Below the pieces are notes generated by a model that had not been told where the DNA came from, made no database searches, and saw only the letters and a list, made by a program, of their open reading frames with translations. A program made the position numbers and the translations under genes. From Capnocytophaga periodontitidis (GTDB taxonomy: Bacteria; Bacteroidota; Bacteroidia; Flavobacteriales; Flavobacteriaceae), in the NCBI RefSeq assembly GCF_016126015.1, contig NZ_JAEFDB010000001.1, positions 434,001 to 498,000 of the forward strand: a stretch of DNA of 64,000 nucleotides, read 5' to 3'. Positions 10,257-18,298 of this stretch are shown here, piece after piece. Within the stretch, counting starts at the first letter, position 1. Every line of letters begins with the position of its first letter.

Positions 10257-10928
10257 TTATTGTAAGTCTAACACAAATGTTTGACAATTTGCATTAACTG
10301 AAAATCTTTTATAATCGTAAGGCTGAGTATCATCTACACTATTATACAAACTTATTTGATGACTTAAATAATTAGAGCTGGTAGACCCTACCGTAGGAAT
10401 TACAACAATTTCAACACTCTTTCCTTTTTCCAGTAAAACTTTCTCTGAATCAGTATCTATACTTATATAAATAGATTTATTTAATTTATTGTTTATATCT
10501 ACTGCTGACATTTGGTCTACATTAGTAATTTCATAATTAGCTACCAATCCTTTTTTAAGAGTTACTTTATTTTGGTTTTTAGCTATTTCTTCCACATTAC
10601 CCAGACAATGGTCATTAAGAGCTTGAATATAATACTCTCTTTCTTCTAAGTTTTTTAAGAGAACTTCTCCCTTTTCATCGGTTACCCCACTGGCTACCTT
10701 GTTAGTTCCTTTTTGCAAATCCTCTGCCGTTTTGTAAAGTGTAACCGTTATTCCTGTAATAGTTTTTTGTTCTGTTATACTTATATTAAAAAGAGCTTTT
10801 GCAGTATTAGGAGCATAAATAGCTTTTACTTTTAGCTCTATTACTTGATTGTCGTTGGTGTCGCTCTTGCTACAGCCTGCTATCATAGCTACCGCTAAGA
10901 ATAGCACTAAAAATACTTGTTTTTTCAT
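10257..10928 (-). CDS. Lipoprotein carried near the left end of element A
   Basis: 223 residues starting MKKQVFLVLFLAVAMIAG-C, a clear lipoprotein signal (lipobox IAGC, mature Cys at 19), followed by the spacer SKSDTNDNQ. Residues 55-115 contain a TVTLYKTAEDLQKG motif and a VTDEKGEVLLKNLEEREYYI segment. This is the pattern of a CarboxypepD-like or Cna-B-like beta sandwich. A surface or outer-membrane location is likely. It faces away from the lytic genes next to the repressor, the usual place for genes expressed in the lysogen, so a role in lysogenic conversion is possible. No specific function is recognised. Confidence 0.75.
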   Translation of the reverse strand: MKKQVFLVLFLAVAMIAGCSKSDTNDNQVIELKVKAIYAPNTAKALFNISITEQKTITGITVTLYKTAEDLQKGTNKVASGVTDEKGEVLLKNLEEREYYIQALNDHCLGNVEEIAKNQNKVTLKKGLVANYEITNVDQMSAVDINNKLNKSIYISIDTDSEKVLLEKGKSVEIVVIPTVGSTSSNYLSHQISLYNSVDDTQPYDYKRFSVNANCQTFVLDLQ

Positions 10929-11002
10929 CGGTTTATAAATTTAAAAATTACTATGGCGCAAATATACAAAAAATTATTCACTTATTAATTTTTTTTGTTA
11001 TT

Positions 11003-11377
11003 TTACTTCTTTATTTTCTCTTCCATTAGTGATATAATCTTATCCTTCAGACCAGAGTTTTCTTGAGTAAGTCGTTTATTTTCTTTTTTTAGTTCTTCAT
11101 AATCTTTAGGAACATTTATAGTTTGATTTTGAGTAATAGTACTACTTACATTATTAAGCGCTTGTTGTACTATTTCCTCTTTTCTCAACATTTCGCCCTC
11201 TCCTGTGAGAAGCCAGTGTAGATTTATTTCTGGGTATTTAGAGTAAATTTTCTCTATACTTTCTGCTGAAAGCCCACTGTTTTTGTCTAAAATACCATTA
11301 GCAAGCCCTGTCTCTTTATAAAATTTATTTTTGCTAAGGTTTTTATAATCAATAAATTGCAAAATTCTTTCTTTCAT
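11003..11377 (-). CDS. XRE-type repressor of element A
   Basis: 124 residues. Residues 3-62 are a helix-turn-helix in the form common to Bacteroidetes phage repressors (NKFYKETGLANGILDKN, then LSAESIEKIYSKYPEINLHWLLTGEG). A linker and a C-terminal coiled coil (YEELKKENKRLTQENSGLKD) follow for oligomerisation. There is no peptidase domain, so it would not be self-cleaving like LexA-type repressors. It is transcribed away from the lytic genes and its upstream region carries face-to-face promoters. Confidence 0.82.
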   Translation of the reverse strand: MKERILQFIDYKNLSKNKFYKETGLANGILDKNSGLSAESIEKIYSKYPEINLHWLLTGEGEMLRKEEIVQQALNNVSSTITQNQTINVPKDYEELKKENKRLTQENSGLKDKIISLMEEKIKK

Positions 11378-11391
11378 AACTGAGAAAAATA

Positions 11392-11495
11392 TCTATAAAA
11401 ATTTGGGAGTTTAGAAAAATAGCTATACTTTTGTACCCGAAAAAGTAACACTAAAAGCGTCACTAATAATGGTAATCATATTTAGGCGACAAATA
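11392..11495. promoter_or_regulatory. Repressor/early promoter region of element A
   Basis: A rightward promoter has TTTG near 11402 and TACTTTTG at about 11430-11437. A leftward promoter toward the repressor has TATATTTG on the minus strand at about 11493-11500. TCTATAAAAATTT at 11392-11404 also occurs, exactly, at 38961 in front of the early promoter of element B, and may be an operator. A very short reading frame of 18 codons begins at ATG 11469. Confidence 0.55.
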
Positions 11496-11526
11496 TACGA
11501 ACTATTTTTGAGACACAAAAATTAAA

Positions 11527-11575
11527 CCTAAAAAAAACAAAAAAAGCCCCGCCACTTTGGGCAGAGCCTTTTTAG
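11527..11575. terminator. Bidirectional terminator between repressor and membrane-protein gene
   Basis: AAAAAGCCCCGCC pairs (with G-U pairs) with GGGCAGAGCCTTTTT. It ends the leftward 134-residue gene. On the plus strand it would also stop the transcript from the 11.43 kb promoter after about 140 bases, unless that transcript is antiterminated. Confidence 0.65.
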
Positions 11576-11725
11576 GAACTATTTACTTGTAAATTGTGGA
11601 TTTGAATAGAAGAAATATTTCCATTCATTTAAGGTTCCCTCTCTATGGGAGAGATTTGCCCAAAGAAAGGGCGAGGCAAAAATAATAAATAAAACCTAAA
11701 AACAATGAAAAAAGAAACACCCTTA

Positions 11726-12130
11726 CTAAACCTTCTCGGTATCAGCGCTTGCCTTGTTGCTATTCTTTATTTGTCCAAAGACATAGCCAATGAGAGCACT
11801 TACAAGCGTTGCATAAATAGTTTCGCTAATGCGTTGCGCGAATACCAAAAGGCTCAAGCAAATAAAAACACCAGCCACCAGCCCAGTATAAGTCCACAAG
11901 TGAGTGCGCCTATTACGCCTCCACGACTCCATACGCCGCTCCTCAAAAATAATTTTACGTTTCCGGATGCCCACACCGTCTACCGCGGGAGTAGTAACTT
12001 TACCCTCAATAGCTTTAGCGATACTAAAAAGCAAAGCCTGTACACCCTCATTCTTAAGAACATTTTCAATCATCTGTGGCACATTGCTTTGCTGTTTTGC
12101 ATTGTCTTGATTTTCTTGTACTTCTTGCAT
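11726..12130 (-). CDS. Small membrane protein, two spans
   Basis: 134 residues with a charged N-terminal half (MQEVQENQDNAKQQ, then IFEERRMESWRRNRRTH), two hydrophobic spans (LWTYTGLVAGVFICLSLLVFA and ISETIYATLVSALIGYVFG) and a short polar tail. A flavobacterial promoter (TTG, then TATATTTG on the minus strand near 12150) precedes it, and a terminator follows. The opposite strand also holds an open frame (11705-12139) but with less protein-like composition, so I prefer this strand. Function unknown; lysogeny-side expression suggests superinfection exclusion or maintenance, which is speculation. Confidence 0.6.
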   Translation of the reverse strand: MQEVQENQDNAKQQSNVPQMIENVLKNEGVQALLFSIAKAIEGKVTTPAVDGVGIRKRKIIFEERRMESWRRNRRTHLWTYTGLVAGVFICLSLLVFAQRISETIYATLVSALIGYVFGQIKNSNKASADTEKV

Positions 12131-12202
12131 ATCATCTAATTTTAAAACGCAAATATAATAAATATAACCTTAGAACAATTAGAAACACTAATAAAATAAC
12201 AA

Positions 12203-12430
12203 ATGATACAAGCACAAACCATTTCCGTAACACTAAAAACCGAAATACAACAACGTATCGACGACACCGTCATCGCCATTCTACACCTCAAAACCAACAC
12301 ACCACAGCGAACCATAAAAAAATGGCTACAAGAGGCAAGCAGCAAACTCACACATTATTCATTCCTCATAGCCCTTTCCGAAATCTTTAGTACCCCCATC
12401 GAAAAACTCATCGACATACACCGCCAGTAG
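12203..12430 (+). CDS. Small early protein of element A
   Basis: 75 residues starting ATG at 12203. The composition is that of a folded helical protein (IQQRIDDTVIAILHLK, then TIKKWLQEASSKL). The middle could be a helix-turn-helix (TPQRTIKKWLQEASSKLTHYS), which would fit an early regulator. I do not recognise a family. Its stop codon TAG lies inside a small palindromic repeat (12426-12451). It is the first rightward gene of the replication block. Confidence 0.55.
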   Translation: MIQAQTISVTLKTEIQQRIDDTVIAILHLKTNTPQRTIKKWLQEASSKLTHYSFLIALSEIFSTPIEKLIDIHRQ

Positions 12431-12451
12431 GGGCGTTTTGCAAACGCCCTC
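12426..12451. repeat. Small palindromic repeat GTAGGGGCG...CGCCC
   Basis: GTAGGGGCG-TTTTGCAAA-CGCCC. A variant of the same palindrome occurs inside coding sequence at 30597 and 54648. Here it supplies the stop codon of the gene before it. Confidence 0.6.
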
Positions 12452-12500
12452 AAACCAAACACAAACCGAACACGAAGCGAACACGTAAAACCATAAAACA

Positions 12501-12782
12501 ATGAATCACATAAACCAAGTTACCCGCATTCTAAACGCCTTGTACAACATCGAATACCTCAAAGTACTATGTACAACCGTCGAAAACGATATGCTAATCA
12601 TCGACTTATCCTACCGAAACGAGAATGCTATAAGCGATATATACAACCGCCTCGCTGGTGGACACCTTAGTCTTAACAGCAATATAGGCGTTGCGCAACT
12701 CTCTTTCTTACTTACTGAATTAGACCAAGAAGACCCACAAAATACAACAATAATAGCTTTCGCCTACCCCGATGAAGATTAA
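12501..12782 (+). CDS. Hypothetical early protein
   Basis: 93 residues, soluble, mixed alpha/beta, with a conserved-looking core (LNALYNIEYLKVLCTTVEND, then MLIIDLSY) and an acidic end. No family recognised. It stands between the first small gene and the primase-helicase, and is followed by a strong terminator, so some regulation of the primase gene may occur at that point. Confidence 0.6.
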   Translation: MNHINQVTRILNALYNIEYLKVLCTTVENDMLIIDLSYRNENAISDIYNRLAGGHLSLNSNIGVAQLSFLLTELDQEDPQNTTIIAFAYPDED

Positions 12783-12807
12783 ATAATGTTAGTCAGTTCG
12801 TTAGTGA

Positions 12808-12846
12808 AGCCGTGCTACCTGCGCAATATCGGCACGGCTTTATTTT
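12808..12846 (+). terminator. Terminator or attenuator before the primase-helicase gene
   Basis: AAGCCGTGC pairs with GCACGGCTT around a 15-base loop, followed by TATTTT. It lies 50 bases before the primase start. No separate promoter is evident after it, so partial readthrough is probable. Confidence 0.7.
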
Positions 12847-12893
12847 CCAATAAACAACTGGCAATTACCCCATACCCTAACACCTAAAAACTA

Positions 12894-15785
12894 ATGAATA
12901 ACGACTACAAGTACACCCCTGAAGAACTATACGCCCACACTAACAAAGGACTTGATATACTCTACCGTTACGAACCCGCCTGCATAGGCTGTATGGGTGC
13001 CAAAAACTTCAAATTCAACAAAGGTGAACGCACCGCCTCTGCCTCTCTTTTCATTCCAAAGGGAGAGAACTTTTGGGCGATAAAAGACTTCTCCAGTGGC
13101 GAATTTATTACCCCCATACAACTCGTTCAAAAGTACACCGGCAAAGAATTTGGCGAAGCCCTCAAGGACTTGTACGCCGAATTTAACGTACCCACAACCG
13201 ACAAAGTATTCCAAAGCAACGTAACTTTTCGCGAAGACACCACCCTACCCGAAAACTATTGGAAAATTATCGCAAAACCAAAAATCGAAAACCCACAAGT
13301 ATATTCCCGCTTTGTAACCGCCGAACTACTCGAAAGTTTCGGTATCATCGAAATTGATTACACCGAACGCCGTACCAAAAGCGGAAAAATAATGCGTGTA
13401 ACCAACACACCCGCCTACCCAATGTTCGCCTATTCCGATAACTACGAGCAATGGGCAAAAACCTATTGCCCAAAAGAATCTAACAAATCCTACAAACACT
13501 CTTATTTCGGACAAAAACCCACCCACTACGTACACGGCTACAAGCGTATCCTCGATAAAATAGGCAATAATTATGAGCGCATAATGGAACTCCAAAAACG
13601 TATGGAAAAACCAGAAACCAGCGATTTAGAAAAAGAAATGTTCCAAGAAGAATTAAACGAAATGCTCCTCCCATACATCATAATATGCTCTGGTGGGTCT
13701 GACGGCGTATCCGTCGCCTCACTATCCGAAGAATTCAATCCTGTATGGTGCAATTCCGAAGCCGAAATCATAACACCTACCATATACCACGAACTAAAAA
13801 AACTCACCAAAAACCTAATAAACCTACCCGATTTAGACCCCTCAGGCATAAAATTCGCCTACAAATACTCACTACAATACTGGAAGTTACCCACCGCATT
13901 CCTCCCCAACTACTATTTCACCGATGAAGACGGAAACACCAAAGGCAAAGACTTTCGCGACTACCTCCTACATCGCGACTTTACACACGCCTCAAAAGAA
14001 TATATAACCAAAAAATTCAAAGAACAATTAAGCGTTGCCGTATCCTGCAACTTTGTAATGCTAAATGAGCGAAAACAATACCGCGTAAACGCCCGAAACC
14101 TATTCTATTTCCTCAACTGTCATAACTTTTTCGGATACAAACCCGAATTTGTAACCGACAAAAATCCCAATGAAACCGACGATATACTAATCCAAATAAA
14201 CAAACACAAAATAAAAGTACCCACCTCAAAAGATATACGCCAATACTGCCAAGAATTCCTTATCCGTCAAGGAACCTCCCCCGACGTGCTCGAAATGCTC
14301 GAAAAAACAAACGCCCTACGAGCCTCCGACCTCGTCAATCTACCCGCACGCACCCTCGACTTTACCAACTACGGCGCCGATTATCAAATCTTTTTCTTTG
14401 ATAACATATCCGTAAAAGTAACAGCCTCCCAGCTACAAACCGTAACCGATAAAGACATCACCTGCTACGTGTGGGACAAACACATCATATCCAACCGATT
14501 CACCGCCCTGCCCTCATTCTTTGAAATGTACCAAGATGAAGCAGGCAACCAGCGCGTACATATACACCAAACCGATTGTGAATTTATGAACTTTATAATC
14601 AACGGAAGCCGCGTACACTGGGAAACCGAAAAAGAACAAAACCCCGATTTCCGCAAAACCTATATACTCAACAGCCCACACCTTACCGAGCAACAGCAAA
14701 TCACCCAAGAACGCCACTTTCTCGGCAAATGCTTTGCCATTGGCTACCTCCTCCACAAATACAAAAAACGCGGCTTTGAAAAATACGTATACGTAATGGA
14801 CGACAAAGTAAAGGACAGCGTAACCGAAAACAACGGACGAAGCGGTAAAGGGCTAATGATTAACGGGCTACGAGAACTCGCACCCTATTTCTATCGAGGC
14901 GGTAAAAACCCCGACCTATTCCGCGACAAACACCTATTCGGGACCTACAAAGGCGAACCACTCATCTATTTTGACGACTTGCACGCCTCAATACCCTTTT
15001 CCGAAGTATACACCTACGTAACCGACGGTATCACCGTAAACGAAAAAACAAAAGGCGACTACCATATACCCTACGAAAAAGCACCAAAAATGGTAGGAAC
15101 CTACAACCACGCCATACGCAATATGACAAGTAGCGATATAGGGCGAATCCTATTCGTAACATTTTCCGATTATTACTACTTTTCACTCACCGACAAGTTT
15201 CAACCCATCGACGACTTTGGGCACGCCTTTTTCCAAGACTGGGACGAAAAACAGTACAACCTATTCTATAACTTTATGCTACAGTGCTTGCAATTTTTCC
15301 TTGCCAATCAGCACGCACCAGTGCTATCGCCTATCGAAAACCTACAAATAAACACCCTCAAAGCCTCCATAGGCGACAACTTTATGGAATGGGCAGAAGA
15401 ATATTTTTGTGAAGAAAACCTAAACCGAGAAATACTAAAAAAAGAAATGTACGACGACTACCGCAATGTAGTCGGCAAAATGGCAGTACAAATAAAGAAT
15501 TTCAAAAAGAACATCGCCCTATTTTGCCAACTCAAAGGCTACGTATTCAACCCAAAAGAACTATGCAATTCACAAGGCTACATCAAGCGCACCGTTTACA
15601 ACCCCGATAACACCCGCACCACCAAAGAATACTTCTTTGTAGGTATCCCCAAAGACGAAACCAACCCACAAACCCCCAACCCAGCAGCCAACCCAGCAAC
15701 CACCACCCCGTCCCACCCGTCCGCCTTGTCCGACCCGTCCAACGACGACAACGACCCCGATTTATTCAACGATTTACCCTATTAA
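12894..15785 (+). CDS. Primase-helicase replication protein of element A
   Basis: 963 residues. Residues about 15-95 hold a CHC2-like primase zinc-binding region: a CIGCMG Cys pair, then KDFSSGEFITPIQLVQK at the position of the DFxxGG-DVIxFV element. A Toprim-like stretch follows near 260-320 (IICSGGSDGVSVAS, then LPDLDPSG). The C-terminal half is an SF3/D5-type helicase, with Walker A GRSGKGLM near residue 650, Walker B LIYFDDL, and a motif C analogue KMVGTYNHAI. It would start and unwind DNA at the element's origin. The last 40 residues are a Pro/Ser/Thr-rich tail (HPSALSDPSNDDND). Length and order are as in phage primase-helicases. Confidence 0.85.
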   Translation: MNNDYKYTPEELYAHTNKGLDILYRYEPACIGCMGAKNFKFNKGERTASASLFIPKGENFWAIKDFSSGEFITPIQLVQKYTGKEFGEALKDLYAEFNVPTTDKVFQSNVTFREDTTLPENYWKIIAKPKIENPQVYSRFVTAELLESFGIIEIDYTERRTKSGKIMRVTNTPAYPMFAYSDNYEQWAKTYCPKESNKSYKHSYFGQKPTHYVHGYKRILDKIGNNYERIMELQKRMEKPETSDLEKEMFQEELNEMLLPYIIICSGGSDGVSVASLSEEFNPVWCNSEAEIITPTIYHELKKLTKNLINLPDLDPSGIKFAYKYSLQYWKLPTAFLPNYYFTDEDGNTKGKDFRDYLLHRDFTHASKEYITKKFKEQLSVAVSCNFVMLNERKQYRVNARNLFYFLNCHNFFGYKPEFVTDKNPNETDDILIQINKHKIKVPTSKDIRQYCQEFLIRQGTSPDVLEMLEKTNALRASDLVNLPARTLDFTNYGADYQIFFFDNISVKVTASQLQTVTDKDITCYVWDKHIISNRFTALPSFFEMYQDEAGNQRVHIHQTDCEFMNFIINGSRVHWETEKEQNPDFRKTYILNSPHLTEQQQITQERHFLGKCFAIGYLLHKYKKRGFEKYVYVMDDKVKDSVTENNGRSGKGLMINGLRELAPYFYRGGKNPDLFRDKHLFGTYKGEPLIYFDDLHASIPFSEVYTYVTDGITVNEKTKGDYHIPYEKAPKMVGTYNHAIRNMTSSDIGRILFVTFSDYYYFSLTDKFQPIDDFGHAFFQDWDEKQYNLFYNFMLQCLQFFLANQHAPVLSPIENLQINTLKASIGDNFMEWAEEYFCEENLNREILKKEMYDDYRNVVGKMAVQIKNFKKNIALFCQLKGYVFNPKELCNSQGYIKRTVYNPDNTRTTKEYFFVGIPKDETNPQTPNPAANPATTTPSHPSALSDPSNDDNDPDLFNDLPY

Positions 15786-15797
15786 AACCATAAAACA

Positions 15798-16343
15798 ATG
15801 AGAACAATCCAAGAACTCGTGCCCCTTATCCAAGAATGGGCAAAAGAAAGAGAAATCTATAAGAAAATAACACGTTTTAACCAGCTCATCAAAACCCACG
15901 AGGAAGTCGGTGAGCTCATAAAAGCGTGTTATGACAACGACAAAACCGCTATTCAGGACGCTATTGGCGATGTAATGGTAACACTTATTAACTACTGCTA
16001 TATGGAAAGAATAGACGTATTAGAGCAAATCAATGATGTTTTGAATTTTGAAAGAAATCGAGGGAATAGCAAAGTAGTGTTAGCATTAAACATTCAAGAT
16101 AGTTTAAATCGTCTAATGCACGCTAATTTCAGATTATTAGGGATAGGTGGAGAAACGCCCTTTTTGTATTTTTACGAAATCATTACCATAATTGGTTATT
16201 TAGATGATATAGCCTTCTTAGAAAACACCACCCTTGAGGAGTGTATAAACATCGCCTACAACGAAATTAAAAACCGAAAAGGCAAGATTATTAACGAAAA
16301 ATTTATCAAAGATGAACACCGAAAACAGCAAAACAGATTTTAA
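15798..16343 (+). CDS. MazG-like nucleotide pyrophosphohydrolase (element A copy)
   Basis: 181 residues. The metal-binding motif is EEVGELIKA near residue 35, followed by DAIGDVMVTLINYCY (E-x2-E ... D-x2-D type), as in all-alpha NTP pyrophosphohydrolases. These hydrolyse non-canonical dNTPs or alarmones, and phages use them to reset host metabolism. A close paralogue is in element B (48348-48860): the first 70 and last 40 residues agree almost completely while the middle is different. The stop overlaps the next start by 32 bases. Confidence 0.8.
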   Translation: MRTIQELVPLIQEWAKEREIYKKITRFNQLIKTHEEVGELIKACYDNDKTAIQDAIGDVMVTLINYCYMERIDVLEQINDVLNFERNRGNSKVVLALNIQDSLNRLMHANFRLLGIGGETPFLYFYEIITIIGYLDDIAFLENTTLEECINIAYNEIKNRKGKIINEKFIKDEHRKQQNRF

Positions 16344-16575
16344 ACTAATAAAATTCTCATTAGAATTTGAACGTGGTTATTCTTGGAAAGAATTACCAGA
16401 AGAGCAACAAAATAGATACGAGGGGTATGTAAAATTCAGCAATGATATAAATGAAGAATTTATCTTAAAAGTCGATGATGATATTTCATTGCAAATCATA
16501 AAATTTATAGCCAATAAACTCGCTGAAAATGCCGAAAACCTTGTGAAAAACATTACTAACTGCTTAAAAACGTAA
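16312..16575 (+). CDS. Hypothetical protein
   Basis: 87 residues, start ATG at 16312 inside the preceding gene. The sequence (FKLIKFSLEFERGYSWKEL, then EEFILKVDDDISLQII) suggests a small alpha/beta protein, acidic in the middle. No known family. Overlap and direction indicate translational coupling with the MazG-like gene. It is distinctly more AT-rich than the primase gene. Confidence 0.55.
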   Translation: MNTENSKTDFKLIKFSLEFERGYSWKELPEEQQNRYEGYVKFSNDINEEFILKVDDDISLQIIKFIANKLAENAENLVKNITNCLKT

Positions 16576-16587
16576 AACCATAAAACA

Positions 16588-16827
16588 ATGAACCTCGACC
16601 TATTCCCCAAAGCATTCTCCTACTGCCTACAGCGAGGCATAACAGTAGAGTGCGAAGCAAAAGACTACTACGGCAACCGCATACAACTGCACGTAAAGCG
16701 CAAAGGCAAAATAGTAGACTCCAGCAAACAATACTACAACAACAAAAACGTTTCCGACAAACAAAAAGAAATATACATCACCCTATACGAACGAGAATTA
16801 AAGAAAAACAAACAACAAACCCTATGA
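16588..16827 (+). CDS. Hypothetical small basic protein
   Basis: 79 residues, rich in Lys and Tyr (QLHVKRKGKIVDSSKQYYNN), with a Lys-rich end, so nucleic-acid binding is possible. The stop overlaps the next start as ATGA (16824-16827), showing translational coupling. No family recognised. Confidence 0.55.
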   Translation: MNLDLFPKAFSYCLQRGITVECEAKDYYGNRIQLHVKRKGKIVDSSKQYYNNKNVSDKQKEIYITLYERELKKNKQQTL

Positions 16828-17081
16828 ATTTGAAAGTACTCACAACCGTAAAAACCAAAAAACAACTATACGAACTATATTTGCCCTACTGGAGCGAACG
16901 ACACCTACGCTTTGCAATCAACGACATTGTAAGAAGCTATCGCCCTTTTGTAGGCAACAAATGCAAAAACATCACCTTCCAAGAATTCCTCACCTTTGTA
17001 GAACTCTATGGAGCCCCAGAAGGATACACCCTATCCGATGAACTCCAACACGAAATAAAAAACCGAAAACTAAAAGTATAA
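16824..17081 (+). CDS. Hypothetical protein, translationally coupled
   Basis: 85 residues starting at ATG 16824, which overlaps the previous stop (ATGA). A longer frame from 16650 exists but runs through the previous gene and is Arg/Gln-rich in that part, so the short start is chosen. The pattern SERHLRFAINDIVRSYRPF and ITFQEFLTFVELYG suggests an all-helical protein. Unknown function. It is the last gene before the RNA gene. Confidence 0.6.
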   Translation: MNLKVLTTVKTKKQLYELYLPYWSERHLRFAINDIVRSYRPFVGNKCKNITFQEFLTFVELYGAPEGYTLSDELQHEIKNRKLKV

Positions 17082-17083
17082 AA

Positions 17084-17114
17084 TTTGCCAATTCAAAAAA
17101 TAGTCGTATGTTTG
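17084..17114 (+). promoter_or_regulatory. Promoter of the element A structured RNA
   Basis: TTTG at 17084-17087, 19 bases, TATGTTTG at 17107-17114. This is a textbook flavobacterial promoter, and the base about 5 after it (17119) is the first base of the long closing helix. Confidence 0.8.
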
Positions 17115-17118
17115 CACC

Positions 17119-17303
17119 GCAAAACATACATAGAGGGCGTAAACCGCTCTAATAAATAGTGCGGATTTTTTATATCCGTACCTCACCTATATAAGGTTTA
17201 GTACCCCCTTGCGGATAGTTAATGCTACCGCAACCGCCCTCGTGTGTGTTTTGCAAAGGGAAAGGCTAAACCTTTTAGTAATTTTAGCCTATTATATTTT
17301 TTT
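17119..17303 (+). ncRNA. Structured small RNA of unknown class, about 185 nt
   Basis: A self-contained RNA gene: promoter, then a closing helix of 20 pairs (17119-17139 with 17235-17254, one bulged A). Inside are TAAACC/GGTTTA (17140-17145 with 17195-17200), a hairpin GTGCGGAT/ATCCGTAC (17159-17166 with 17174-17181) and a hairpin TTGCGG.TAG/GCTACCGCAA (17209-17218 with 17224-17233). A terminator follows (GGCTAAA/TTTAGCC, 17264-17289, then a T-run to 17303). Several G-U pairs within helices support selection on structure. It could be a regulatory RNA, a 6S-like RNA or a packaging RNA; none is shown. No reading frame of note lies in it. Confidence 0.75.
17264..17303 (+). terminator. Terminator of the structured RNA
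   Basis: GGCTAAA pairs with TTTAGCC around a 12-base loop, followed by TATTATATTTTTTT. Confidence 0.8.
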
Positions 17304-17335
17304 CAAAAGTGCAAAATAATGAAAAGAATGTAGCA

Positions 17336-17599
17336 ATGGTGAATAACAGTATCCTTTGCCACACGCCCAACGGTGCGACAACCGTCCCTTACAACTTCAA
17401 TATTGAAGCCGTAAGTAAGTTTTTCAAATCAGTAACCGCCAAAGAGTTTGCCAAGATGATACGCACACTCAACTACAAAGCCTCTCTTATATGGCTTGAA
17501 AACCCACAAGATGTATCACCTAATCTCACCGTCGCAATGTCCTACCTTAATGAGTTTGCTGAAGCGATAGACCCCTATTTCTACAACGACGAAATTTAA
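17336..17599 (+). CDS. Hypothetical protein
   Basis: 87 residues from the ATG at 17336; a GTG at 17309 would add nine residues but lies just past the terminator T-run, so the ATG is preferred. The sequence (VPYNFNIEAVSKFFKSVTAK, then MSYLNEFAEAID) is mostly helical. No family recognised. It has its own terminator downstream, so it may be an independent unit controlled by readthrough from the RNA gene. Confidence 0.55.
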   Translation: MVNNSILCHTPNGATTVPYNFNIEAVSKFFKSVTAKEFAKMIRTLNYKASLIWLENPQDVSPNLTVAMSYLNEFAEAIDPYFYNDEI

Positions 17600-17608
17600 T
17601 CAAAGAAA

Positions 17609-17648
17609 TTTGCCAATTAGCACAATTTGTTAATTGGCAAAATTTTTG
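17609..17648 (+). terminator. Terminator overlapping the next promoter
   Basis: TTTGCCAATTA pairs with TAATTGGCAAA (17609-17619 with 17631-17641), followed by ATTTTTG. The TTTG of the next promoter lies in the loop. Confidence 0.7.
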
Positions 17649-17656
17649 TATCTTTG
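17626..17656 (+). promoter_or_regulatory. Promoter of the toxin-antitoxin-like pair
   Basis: TTTG at 17626-17629, 19 bases, TATCTTTG at 17649-17656. The ATG of the first gene is 31 bases further on. Confidence 0.8.
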
Positions 17657-17686
17657 CACCATACAAACAAAAAAACACTCAATATT

Positions 17687-17902
17687 ATGCCCGCAACAGC
17701 TACAATCACAACCACACGCACCACAAGCAAAACCAGCACCCGCAAGGGCTTGGGACTTGTAATGCCCAAACCTAAAACCGTATCTTCTAAGAAAAAAACA
17801 GAAGATGTATCTTGGGGAGAATTACAAGATATTACTAAAAAACTAATAAAAGAAGGAAAACTAAAACCTTTTGATAAAAAATACGTATATGGTAATTTGT
17901 GA
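17687..17902 (+). CDS. Probable VapB-like antitoxin
   Basis: 71 residues from ATG 17687, which is placed properly after the promoter; the 20 residues before it would lie over the promoter. The first 40 residues are Thr/Lys-rich (ATITTTRTTSKTSTRKG), then a WGELQDITKKLIKEGKLKP helix. The position directly before a PIN gene with overlapping ends (the toxin start at 17889 precedes this stop) supports an antitoxin role. No DNA-binding fold is obvious. The call rests mainly on context. Confidence 0.6.
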   Translation: MPATATITTTRTTSKTSTRKGLGLVMPKPKTVSSKKKTEDVSWGELQDITKKLIKEGKLKPFDKKYVYGNL

Positions 17903-18272
17903 TACAAACATTATAAGTAAATACCTTGAAAGAGTCCCAAAGGTAGTTGAAAATATTGAAGCAATAGGTATAGAAAATATTGCCATAACACCAGTAATAC
18001 TCATTGAACTAAATAAATGGTTAAGTGTTTTTAAGGGTATTGACAAACCTACACGACAAAAGTACAAAAAGAAATTTGATACCTTAAAAATGCTACATCT
18101 CAACAAAGGTATATCCGAACTCTCCATTGATATATCTAAAAAAGACAATAGCCTTGATCCTGCCGATATTCTTATCGGTGCTACGGGAGTGTATTACGAT
18201 TTACCTGTATACACCCACAATCTAAAACACTTCAAACTTATCAAAGGTATTACACTATACAACGAAAAGTAA
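17889..18272 (+). CDS. PIN-domain toxin-like ribonuclease (VapC-like)
   Basis: 127 residues from ATG 17889 (MVICDTNIIS); the frame is open further up, but this start fits the PIN fold exactly. The acidic active-site residues are visible: D of ICDTN, E of ILIELNKW, and D of DPADILIGATG, with YTHNLKHFK at the end as in VapC. PIN toxins cut tRNA or rRNA. As a pair with the gene before it, this would stabilise the element. It is followed by a strong terminator. Confidence 0.82.
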   Translation: MVICDTNIISKYLERVPKVVENIEAIGIENIAITPVILIELNKWLSVFKGIDKPTRQKYKKKFDTLKMLHLNKGISELSIDISKKDNSLDPADILIGATGVYYDLPVYTHNLKHFKLIKGITLYNEK

Positions 18273-18298
18273 CAATCTCCTAAACACCTTCCTCCTCC

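Noticed and set aside
11705-12139. Rightward 144-residue open frame
   Set aside because: It overlaps the leftward 134-residue gene fully. The leftward frame has a proper promoter, terminator and a more protein-like composition, so this one is taken as its shadow, though not with full certainty.
12894-15785. Conjugative or plasmid origin of element A
   Set aside because: No relaxase, coupling protein or type IV secretion genes are seen, while phage lysis genes are complete.
17627-17686. Upstream extension of the VapB-like gene (20 residues)
   Set aside because: It lies over the promoter of the same gene and cannot be translated from that transcript.
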